DNA of 64,000 nt, taken from positions 62,001 to 126,000 of the forward strand of contig VDMD01000061.1 of assembly GCA_007026445.1 (NCBI GenBank). Reading direction: 5' to 3'. Of the stretch, positions 10,857-19,554 are shown piece after piece; position 1 is the stretch's first letter; the number at the start of each line of letters is the position of its first letter. Position numbers and translations under genes: made by a program. Source of the stretch: Schizophyllum amplum (taxonomy: Eukaryota; Basidiomycota; Agaricomycetes; Agaricales; Schizophyllaceae). The notes beneath the pieces are model-generated. The model ran no database searches. It saw only the letters and a program-made list of their open reading frames with translations, and was not told the origin of the DNA.

Positions 10857-13356
10857 ATGTCCACCTCTGAACCAAGGCCCCGACGGCCAGATCGCGACTA
10901 TCTGTACACCGTACATCGTGAGTCGGACTCTGATGTGCTACACGCGTGATGCGCTGACCAGTCGCTCGTCTAGATGTCCCGGGCAACGACAGTCTTCCGC
11001 GGATTCCCAAGACGACGTACATGGTCCCGCAATGGAGACACATATACGCTACGTTTGCGATCGATGATGGGGAGAGCAAGATCTGCGATCTCAACCAGGG
11101 ATCGCGGATAGACTTGTGAGTTCTGTGGGGTCATCTGTAGCATATATTGACTGCTCGTCAGTGTCGTCCGAGGAGCGTCGACCTTGCGGATCCGTCTCTA
11201 CGCTAAGCGTAACAACGACGATGACGAGTGCGTTGCATCGAAGGATTGTGGTCTGGACTGGCTGGTCTCGTCCGATGATCCAAACAGCAGTGCGTCGCTG
11301 CTTCCGCTATAGGGAGCAGCTTGTTGATTCGCTTTCGACAGTCGTCCTCGACCGTCTCAGGCAGGACCTCGAAGACGAACCTCGCTTGACGCTCAAGGTC
11401 TCAGTCCAGCATGCCGGTGACGTGGATGCGAAGTTACTGGCTGCACCGCTGTCCATATCTGAGCGATGGAAGACGATGGCACGCCACGTGACACGCTTGG
11501 TCAATGCGGGAGCTGTTGCAGCAGAGGTGCACAAAGCTGCCTATTCATGTATTCCTCCGTCATCTAACATTGCTTCAGCTCGATCCGAGATCGAAGGCGG
11601 TATTGGCACTTCTCAACATTGGAGCACAGGTGAGCATAGCATGCCACACAAGCTCACACGCGCACTGAACTCGAACTCAGGAGCTCGGCAAGAGGCTCAC
11701 TTACCATGAAGACACCCTCTCGCTCATCGACGAGACGGGCGAAGCCAGCAGAATCACCGTCGACTGCGATGAGCCGGAATTCGAGGTCCAGCGTGTGAAG
11801 CAGAAGGAGGCTCGTAACGCTCTCGTTCTGCAAGTCTACTGTGTTTTATCCTTTGTACACAACTTGTACTCGGCGCGTTTTGGTATGGTCGCCGATCTCA
11901 TAGTATCTCACGAAATTCATGCGCATTCCAGGTCGGTGGTCCACAAAAACTCACGAACGCGTACAAGAGCTGCGGAAAACTCTCCAAACGTATATACACC
12001 AAGTCGAAACGAGGGGACATCATGATACGCAAACAGCGGTTTTTCGAACAGAGAAGTTGACCGTGAATCTGGGTGCGTTCTCGCTATACCACCGTTGTTC
12101 TTGTTCGTTGACTAGGCTTCGTAGTCAACCAGGGCATTCTGGATCATCTGCCGCACGCGAAAGACGTGCACGCGGGCTCGACCAAGAGCTGCCTCGACGG
12201 TACTCGCACTGTACTGCTGGGCGAGATCGAAGACTGGGCAGTCCACCCTGAAACTCAACGGGCTCTCATCCTTCACGGAGCCGCCGGGAAGGGGAAATCG
12301 GCAGTCGCACACAGCGTAGCTATGCAATTGAGGAGGAAGCATGAATTCTGCACCCCCTTCTTCGCGTTCGATCGCAACAATGGCGAGCGGCAAGCCCATC
12401 AGCTCTTCCCTACCCTGGCTATGCACCTCGCGCATCGCTATAAGGAGTACCACGATGAATTATGCAGGCGCGACATTGACGAATTATCTACGCGCGACCT
12501 CACAGATCAATGTGAGACCTTGATGGTCTCTGCACTTGGCAACTGTACCGCGACGCCGCCTATCGTCTTCGTCATCGATGCGCTTGACGAATGTCCTCCA
12601 TCGTCCGCTACGGGAAAACGCAACACGTTGCTCAAGGAGCTATGCAGGTGCATGGCGGACGAGAGCCTTCCCTTCAACATCCGTTTCCTCATCACCTGCC
12701 GTTACGATGACACGGACATACGCGGCTACCTACCCTTGGGCGAGCCGTCACTTCGTATGATGTCTATGGACAACGTTGCGGGCACAGATGGGGACATCCG
12801 CTTATACGTCGAGCACGAGCTCACGGGCAGCGGCCCCGTCGGGCTTATTGACGACGTGGTTGAAGCGGCGCAGACCCTCTTCGAATGTGCTGCCGTCCTT
12901 TGTCGAGAGCTGAAAAAGGTGGACGACCCGGCGGATGCCACACCCCCCGCGCGTCTGATCTCAGAGGTCATGCGAGCGCCCGGAAAGAGGCTATACGCTA
13001 CATATAGGCTTATACTCCAATCACACTTCAAGAATCCTAGGACTCGAGACCTTTATCGGCGGATCCTCACCTGGGTCCTTCTCGTGCAGAGTCCGCAACC
13101 GCGTGGGGTATTTTCCGACATCGCCAGGGTCTTGCTAGACGACAGCATTGACAGCGTGCTCAACGGCCTGTCGTCGCTACTTACAGGCACGTTCGGCGAT
13201 AACGCATCTGTCGTACAACCCCTGCACACATCCTTCCGCGACTTCGTATTGGATGCCAACGATAGCAAAGAGTTTGCTGTTGTTCTTGGGCCCGAAGCGC
13301 ATCGGGACCTCGCGGACGCGTGCTTTCGCATCATGACCGACGCTGCGCACTGTTAG
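10857..13356 (+). CDS. NACHT NTPase, 5' part of an NLR-like NACHT-WD40 gene split by a retrotransposon
   Basis: Fungal NLR-like proteins act in non-self recognition; NACHT is the nucleotide-driven oligomerisation module. Eight exons chain in phase: 10857-10917, 10974-11115, 11162-11227, 11313-11526, 11579-11629, 11681-11882, 11932-12072 and 12116 onward. Residues 1 to about 90 form a beta-rich, possibly C2-like N-terminus, and about 90-290 a helical region. The linker CLDGTR is followed by Walker A GAAGKGKS (347-354) and Walker B VFVIDALDE (443-451), then winged-helix-like sequence to residue 704. At 13351 the frame enters the 3' LTR of an antisense retrotransposon and stops after one codon (TAG 13354-13356), so the present product would be about 705 residues without the WD40 sensor. 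The rest of the gene lies at 23509-26787. An apparent stop in exon 3 is removed by an intron at 11228-11312. Confidence 0.85.
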
Positions 13357-13661
13357 GCTCGGCTTCTTTTGAGGATCGACGTTGGTCGAGGAGTCGGACG
13401 CGGACGACGAGGTTAGTACTCGGCGGGACGCGGACGGCGGACGAGATCAGACAGAAACGAGAAGAGAAGAGAACCGAATCAGATTGCAGAAGGAAACACG
13501 AGGCGATTGGGCAGAGGTAACGAAAATACTAAGTCTAAGGAGGCCTCGTGTACTAGGGCTTGAATATATACTAGAAGAACATGAGGCGGGCATGAGGCCG
13601 TACACTAGGGATCCAGGTAGGAGTCAGTGGGTCCTTATAGGAGGCGTGACGGGTCGTGACA
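13351..13661 (-). repeat. 3' LTR of the retrotransposon
   Basis: This 311-bp repeat is indistinguishable by eye from 23193-23503 (offset 9842). It is bounded by TG and CA and abuts the target duplication CGCAC. It carries the candidate R-start sequence TTAGACTTAGTATT on the minus strand at 13538-13525. Confidence 0.95.
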
Positions 13662-13680
13662 GTACCCCCCCCTCTAGAGG
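13662..13680 (-). other. Polypurine tract next to the 3' LTR
   Basis: Read on the element's sense strand, a run AGAGGGGGGGG sits three bases before the 3' LTR. This is the expected place and composition for the primer of plus-strand DNA synthesis. Confidence 0.6.
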
Positions 13681-14239
13681 CGACTCCCCGAGTCGTTGTT
13701 GTCCAGCGTACGGGCTCGGCTCGCTTGGCTACGAATGTGGTTGAACATGGTCGGTGTTTGCCGATTGTGAGCTAATTTCGGGTGCGGAGCCGGTCGAAAT
13801 TTGGCGTGACATACGCGTGATCAATCGCGTTCTCCTTCTGGCGGTGCGGCGAGTGGCGAATCCCTTGCCTTGAGATATTGACGTACAGGGCAGGGCGAAC
13901 GCGCCTTGTGGGATTTGCGGCTTATCCGGGCGCGAGTACGCTACAGTGCGGAGTGAGCCCTGTGGAATTTCTCGGCTAAGGTGGGCCCCGTGTTTGTTGA
14001 CGAAAGCCACGGTGCTCTTGACCTTTTTCGCAGTATCTTCATGTGAAGCCGCTACCTGGGGTGGTCCGGGTGGACGATTGCTGCACTTTGTCGGCCGAGT
14101 AGGCGGAAGGTGGCGGCCCGGTCGGTTGGAGGGGAGTGCGCGCGCGCCCTTTTAAGGCGAGTGATTTCGCGGTTTTCTTTATCTCCCCGTCCCCCTCTCC
14201 TTCTCTTCCCTTCGCGCATTCTCGTCCTCACCATTTCCC

Positions 14240-15191
14240 ATGATTCCCCCTTCGAATTTTCGATCTCGTCGGTCCCCTACTCCTCTTCATCTTCGGCTCG
14301 GCACGGGAGTGTCCACGGTGCAGATGCGGGCGTTGTCCTCCTTGGCGGGGTCTTGTTCGTCGCTCTCGGTCGTGCCGTTGGGAGGTGAGTGCCCCTACGC
14401 CTTTTGCCTACTGTTCAGTATGCTGATGTCGAGTAGATGCGCTGACGGCGTCATCGCTTTCTTCTCGTCGGCTGGTTGAGTCCCTCCCGGTGAGTTGACT
14501 GGCTTCCTTTCGCTATGCACTGTTATTGACGACCCATGTCTAGGTGGGGCGGGAGTCTGCGACCGCCCGTGGTATTACTCCTATCTTAATTCAGGCGGAG
14601 CGTCTCGTGCGGACCTTGCACTCCCGCGTGGAGGAGCGAGACGATCGTTTGCGACAGGCTCATCTCGTTTTGGAGGCGCAGCAGACGCGCAACGAGGAGT
14701 TGAGCCTAATGCTGCAACATGCCGAGGCCGAGCTTCAGCAGGCGCGGTCCGAGGTAGCGCATCTTCGGGCTTCGCTCTTGCACGTCGAGGAGGAGCGGGA
14801 CGACGCGAACGGTCGCGCCGAGCATATCCTGAAGGACCGCGACTTTTTCCGTCAGGCTCTGGAGGGTCGGACTCGCGAGCTCCACTGGTCGCGTGTTGAT
14901 CGTCAGAACTCGAACGTCGCCAACACTCGTCTGGTGGCCGAGAATAGTCGTCTGCGTCAGGATGTCGAGGAGGAGCTGCCGCGTCTGCGCGCGCAAGTTG
15001 ACGGTCTCGTCGAGGAGATGGCTCGGGACCGTGTTCCTCGGGGTATTTACGATGCGGTGTGTGCTGAGCGCGGGAGCCTGCGCGCGGCTTTGGCTGTTCG
15101 GACGGCCTCTCCTCAGGCTCTCACTGATGACGCTGTCTCGGAGGACGTGGTGGCGGAAGGGTCGGGTTTCGGAGGGGTGGCCGTGCTCTAA
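14240..15191 (+). CDS. Antisense spliced coiled-coil protein carried inside the retrotransposon
   Basis: Not a known retroviral protein. It lies between the 3' LTR and pol but on the opposite strand, so it has the same orientation as the host NLR gene. Three exons join in phase: 14240-14384, 14437-14489 and 14544-15191, with canonical GTGAGT donors and TAG acceptors, giving about 281 residues. The first 65 residues or so are Ser/Arg rich; residues 80-210 form a long heptad-like coiled coil (ERDDRLRQAHLVLEAQQ and following, rich in E, R, L, Q); the tail is short and acidic to Gly-rich. A TTTTAA box (about 14151) and a CT-rich tract precede the ATG, suggesting its own promoter. The intact spliced frame argues for selection. 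The function is unknown: a structural or regulatory accessory protein, or a captured host gene. Confidence 0.6.
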
Positions 15192-15339
15192 GGCATTGCG
15201 GGGTTCTTCTAATCTACTGTGGTATGTGTCCTTTTCTCTTTCAGTCGTATGTTCTCTATGCCTACTATGTTTGTACTTATGCTTGCCTTGTCATGCCTGT
15301 TTCGTACTCAAAACATTAATTTAGTCGTGCCGTTGTTCT

Positions 15340-18300
15340 CTACTTCCTCCCCCCCCTCTTGCGTGTGGTCTCCTTGGGGAGAGCGTTCCATTCCTGCACG
15401 GTACGTGGCTTCATCGGGTGAGTGGCGTGGAATTGATCGAGCTTCTCAGGAGCGTTTGTGAGGCTTTCGACCGGCTCCCATGTTCTTGCCTCGGGTCCAA
15501 ACCCTTCCCAGTCAACAAAATACTTGATTTTTCGATTGTCCTTCCGGCCGGTGAGTTTGCAGTCAAGGATCGCTTTGACCTCCCATTGTTCCCATCCCTC
15601 CTCGTCGATCTCTACTGGCGGCAACTTTTCTGGCGCTCGGTGCGCGAAGGTGTCGTCGGGGACCGCTTGTAGCAGCGAGACGTGGAAAACTGGATGCAGG
15701 CGTGCCATTGTTTTCGGGAGTTTGAGTCTATAGGCGTGCGTTCCAACTTTTCTCTCAATGGTGAATGGTCCCATTCTCTTGTAGTCGAGTTTCTTCGTTG
15801 GTCGCTTTGTCTTCACGTTCCGTAGATTCAACATAACTTTCGTACCCTTTTTCCAGTCGGGCGTAGCGCCTCTTTTCCGATCTGCGAAGTCCTTCATCGA
15901 GTCTGCTGACTTCTTGACTTCCTCCTTCAGATGTTCCTGTAGCGCCTTGAGGTCCTGGGCAACGAGGTTGACTCGGTGGTTGGGTATGTTGTCGAACGCC
16001 ACCGACAGTCGGGGGTGGTAGCCCTTGTTGGCGAAGAACGGGGTCATTCCAGTTGACGAGTGAGTTGTGTTGTTGTAGACGAACTCGGCGATGGGTAGCT
16101 GGGGCACCCAATCGTCTTGGTCATAACTCACGAAAGCTCGCAGGTATTGCTCCAGTGACTGGTTTACGCGTTCTGTCTGTCCGTCGGTCTGAGGGTGGTA
16201 CGCCGTGGACATGTTGGATTTCACCCCTAACGCGTCACATAGTGCTTGCCAAAATATCGACACGAAGAGCGCCCCGCGGTCGGACACGATGTCGGCTGGC
16301 AGTCCGTGCTTGCTGAAGACTTCCCGTATGAATAGACGCGCGAAGTCTTCGGCTTTGTCCTTGGTGTGGCAAGGTATGAATATTGATTGTTTGGTTAATC
16401 GGCAGACCACTACTAACACCGCGTCGTATCCTTCAGACAATGGTAGCTCGACAATGTGGTCGATGGAAATGGATGACCATGCTCTCTCCCCCACTGGCAG
16501 CGGTTTGAGGTCGCCAAAGGGTTTGTGCCTTGTTGCCTTAGATCTCAAGCAATTTGGGCAAGTGACACAGTAATTGTGTATGTCTTTTCGCATTCCCGGC
16601 CAGTAGTATTCCCTCATCACGCGTTTTAGGGTTCGTCGGACGCCCGGGTGACCACTGAGCCTATGGTCATGTCTGGGTCTCACGATGTCAGCGCGTAGTG
16701 ACCCTTCGTTAGGTACGTAGATGCGTCCATTCCGAAGGAGCAGGCCGGTTTTCTCATCGACTGTGAATGGCCCTTCTGGGTTGTCTCTCGCTTCCTGCCG
16801 TCCCTTACTGACATGTTCATCAGTTGGGGCGTTCTGGATGCGCTGCAGCTCCGCTTCAACGTCCATGAGATGGATCGCGTTCAGCCGCTCTGCCGGAATC
16901 GCGATACGCTCGTTGAACGACTGGGCTTTCGCTTTGAACGACTCCTTGGGATAGACATCGGCTCGTCGTGTGAGTGCATCTGGTTTGCCTCCCAAGCGTC
17001 CCGGGCGGTAGTGGATGACAAAATCGAACGTTGACAGGTACTCCGACCAGCGGGCTTGCCGGCGTGTGAGCTGCTTAGTGGTCGTGAAGTGTTGGAGGTT
17101 ATTGTGGTCCGAATACACTTCCACTCTGTGCCTCGCCCCCTCTAGGTATGGTCGCCATACCTTGAATGACTCCACTATTGCTAACAGCTCCCGATCGTAT
17201 ACGTCGTAATTGCACTCGGCTGGCAGGCACGTACGGGCATGGAACGCGACGGGGTGCAACTCGTTGTCGGAGGGGTCGAATTGCGAGATGATGGCTGCAA
17301 TGGCCCAGTCGGAAGCATCACTTTCCACGATGATTGGCAGTTCAGGATTGAAGTGTTGTAGGACGGGTGCTTCCGTGAACGCACTCTTCAGGAGTAGGAA
17401 GACTTCCTCGCATTGCTTGCTCCAGCTCCAAGGCTGATTCTTCTTCAGGAGCCGTGTCAGGGGGTGAACGATCCCCGAGTAATTGTCAATGAATCGCCTG
17501 TAGAAGTTCGCAAATCCCAGGAACGCTTGTAGGTCTTTGATGTTGCGCGGTGTCGGCCATTCGAGGACGGTTTTGACCTTTGACGGGTCCATCTTGACGC
17601 CCTCAGGGGTGATTACCAGGCCTAGGTATTCAATCTCCTTGACATGGAATGCACATTTCTCCGGTCGGGCATGTAAGTCGTTTTCCATTAGCCGTTGTAG
17701 AACTTTTCTGACGTGTTCGCTGTGGTCGGCCTCGTTCTTGGAGTAGATCAGAATATCGTCGAGGTACACGACCACCGATACATCGAGCATGTCGTGGAAC
17801 ATGTCGTTTACGAAGCGTTGGAACGTCGACGGTGAGTTTGTCATTCCGAAGGGCATCACCAGGTATTCAAAAGACCCATAGCGTGTTCTGAAGGCTGTCT
17901 TCCACTCATCGCCCTCTGCGATTCGAATGTTGTTATAGCCCCACCGAAGGTCGATCTTTGTGTAGATCTTTGCTTCGCGCAGTCGGTCGACCAACGTCCC
18001 AATGAGCGGTAAGGGGTAATGGTTTTTGCGCGTGATCTTATTGAGGCCCCTATAGTCCACGCATAGGCGTAGCTTGCCATCTTTCTTCGGAGCAAAGAGT
18101 ACTGGTGCTCCCGCCGAGGAGGTCGAGGATCGGATGAAGCCTTTCCCTAGCATTTCGTCGAGGTATTCCTTCAGCGCTCCCAGCTCCGTTTCTGACATGT
18201 TGTAGATTTTACCAAACGGCGGAGTTGCACCGTCCTCCAGCTCAATCTTGTGGTCATGGTCCCTGTGTGGAGGGAGCTCTCGTGCGGTTTCCTCTGAGAA

Positions 18301-19524
18301 TACGGATCGGAATTCATGGTATCGTGATGGTACGTGCATTCTCATGGACTCGTCTAAGGGGTCAGCAGGATCTTCCGATCCATTGGTGGTTCCCCCTTCT
18401 CTTGCTCCAGTGTCCTCGGTCGTGGTCGCGCAGAGGGTGTCCCCTTCCCCCACCTCAGGTCTCAGGTAGAGCAGGTATACCGGCTCGCCGTTCTGGATTA
18501 ATCGTGACATTGGGTTGGCACCTATGAGCGTGAAGCTGGCGGATTCGTCGATTGGTTCATCTTGGTGACCCGGTGTGCAGTTCTCGTCGGGGTCATCCCG
18601 GCTGGAAGTTGCCTGTGTTGCATTTGCTGACGAGTTGACTGTAGGAAGATCTGACGACGCGGTTGCCTCGATGCCTCTGTCACCAGCTTTCACCATCTTC
18701 GGGCTCCGTGATCGTCCTCGAGATGACTTCCTTGGCGGATCGTGACGACCCATGTACTTCGATGGACGCATCAATCGTCCTCTACTCGGTTTCTTGACGA
18801 TGGTGGGTGACTTCGAGCGGGAACGTTTACTCTTGGCGCGTTTACGCCGTTTGGAGTTGCTTACCCGTGGGTTCTTGGGTTCATCCCAGGCTAGGTCGTC
18901 CTTCCTCGGGGGACTGTCATCTTCGTCATTGACAGCTTCCAGAATTGTGTTCGGGTTGTCAGGTGCGACACCTATCCAGTCTGGTTCGTCATAGGGGAGT
19001 TCTTCAACGGTAATGCTACGGATCTTTGCCTGAGGTTCAAATATGACAGCTCGAAGGCTTGCCGTCATCTGGATGGATAGGTTTGTCCAGTCAATGGTCG
19101 GGTTATGCTTTCTTAGCCATGGCATTCCCAGTACGATGGGTGTTGTGGGGTGTAGTCGGGTGATCAGGAAGTTCTCTTTGTGCACAGTGCCGTCGGAAAA
19201 ACGTAGGGATAGTGGAATACTGTGGGTTAAGTTCCCTGCAGACGACGGTGCACCATCGAAGAGCGTTAAGGGAATTTCTCGTGGCAGTGTACTCCTTAGG
19301 TGAGGGATGTTGACGCATACATCGAAGTCGACGAAATTGTTCGAGGCGCCCGTGTCTATGAGGGCGCGTTGTGCTGTCTGGCCTGTTTCGAGTACATCGG
19401 TTTCTAGAACGAAGGATTGTGAGGAGTGTGATGGTAGGGTAGCAATAGCGTTGAGGAGTTGGGGATCCTCGTGGTCCCATATCGGATGAGCGGAAGTTTT
19501 GTCAACGGGAGCTGGAGCGCTCAT
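15340..19524 (-). CDS. Pol polyprotein: protease, reverse transcriptase, RNase H, integrase, chromodomain
   Basis: One uninterrupted frame of 1,394 codons from the ATG. Domains in order: aspartic protease (DTGA at 57-60), a basic/Ser-rich spacer (220-280), reverse transcriptase (LPPHRDHDHKI motif near 417, YLDD at 587-590), RNase H (DASDW at 736-740), integrase with a zinc-binding head (GHPGVRRT then CVTCPNC) and a DDE core (SIDHIVELP, DIVSDRGALF, HPQTDGQTERVNQ), a GPY/F-like module, and a C-terminal chromodomain (about 1313-1368, with KYFVDWEGFG and TWEP). The chromodomain is thought to steer integration to marked chromatin. The pol frame stays open upstream of this ATG back to a slippery heptamer at the end of gag, so the protein is probably made as a Gag-Pol fusion; the ATG may not be used. 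Confidence 0.95.
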   Translation of the reverse strand: MSAPAPVDKTSAHPIWDHEDPQLLNAIATLPSHSSQSFVLETDVLETGQTAQRALIDTGASNNFVDFDVCVNIPHLRSTLPREIPLTLFDGAPSSAGNLTHSIPLSLRFSDGTVHKENFLITRLHPTTPIVLGMPWLRKHNPTIDWTNLSIQMTASLRAVIFEPQAKIRSITVEELPYDEPDWIGVAPDNPNTILEAVNDEDDSPPRKDDLAWDEPKNPRVSNSKRRKRAKSKRSRSKSPTIVKKPSRGRLMRPSKYMGRHDPPRKSSRGRSRSPKMVKAGDRGIEATASSDLPTVNSSANATQATSSRDDPDENCTPGHQDEPIDESASFTLIGANPMSRLIQNGEPVYLLYLRPEVGEGDTLCATTTEDTGAREGGTTNGSEDPADPLDESMRMHVPSRYHEFRSVFSEETARELPPHRDHDHKIELEDGATPPFGKIYNMSETELGALKEYLDEMLGKGFIRSSTSSAGAPVLFAPKKDGKLRLCVDYRGLNKITRKNHYPLPLIGTLVDRLREAKIYTKIDLRWGYNNIRIAEGDEWKTAFRTRYGSFEYLVMPFGMTNSPSTFQRFVNDMFHDMLDVSVVVYLDDILIYSKNEADHSEHVRKVLQRLMENDLHARPEKCAFHVKEIEYLGLVITPEGVKMDPSKVKTVLEWPTPRNIKDLQAFLGFANFYRRFIDNYSGIVHPLTRLLKKNQPWSWSKQCEEVFLLLKSAFTEAPVLQHFNPELPIIVESDASDWAIAAIISQFDPSDNELHPVAFHARTCLPAECNYDVYDRELLAIVESFKVWRPYLEGARHRVEVYSDHNNLQHFTTTKQLTRRQARWSEYLSTFDFVIHYRPGRLGGKPDALTRRADVYPKESFKAKAQSFNERIAIPAERLNAIHLMDVEAELQRIQNAPTDEHVSKGRQEARDNPEGPFTVDEKTGLLLRNGRIYVPNEGSLRADIVRPRHDHRLSGHPGVRRTLKRVMREYYWPGMRKDIHNYCVTCPNCLRSKATRHKPFGDLKPLPVGERAWSSISIDHIVELPLSEGYDAVLVVVCRLTKQSIFIPCHTKDKAEDFARLFIREVFSKHGLPADIVSDRGALFVSIFWQALCDALGVKSNMSTAYHPQTDGQTERVNQSLEQYLRAFVSYDQDDWVPQLPIAEFVYNNTTHSSTGMTPFFANKGYHPRLSVAFDNIPNHRVNLVAQDLKALQEHLKEEVKKSADSMKDFADRKRGATPDWKKGTKVMLNLRNVKTKRPTKKLDYKRMGPFTIERKVGTHAYRLKLPKTMARLHPVFHVSLLQAVPDDTFAHRAPEKLPPVEIDEEGWEQWEVKAILDCKLTGRKDNRKIKYFVDWEGFGPEARTWEPVESLTNAPEKLDQFHATHPMKPRTVQEWNALPKETTRKRGGRK

Positions 19525-19554
19525 TCCATTCTCTAGACCCGTTACACATTTCCC
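19504..19554 (-). promoter_or_regulatory. Candidate -1 ribosomal frameshift signal between gag and pol
   Basis: On the sense strand the heptamer GGGAAAT (19554-19548) is read in the gag frame as xxG GGA AAT, the X XXY YYZ arrangement of -1 slippery sites. It ends one codon before the gag stop (19544-19542). The pol frame is -1 relative to gag and open from the heptamer to the pol ATG at 19524. A stem AACGGG/CCCGTT (19543-19538 with 19509-19504) begins four nucleotides after the heptamer, spanning a 28-nt loop that contains the palindrome GAGCGCTC. Confidence 0.65.

Noticed and set aside
11228..11312. Apparent frameshift and stop (CTATAG) in exon 3 of the NACHT gene
   Set aside because: An intron with a GTGCGT donor and a CTATAG acceptor restores the frame, so no damage needs to be assumed there.
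13382..13744. 120-codon plus-strand frame starting in the LTR
   Set aside because: The same translated start occurs in the other LTR and diverges after it; it has no natural composition and is a chance frame in repeated DNA.
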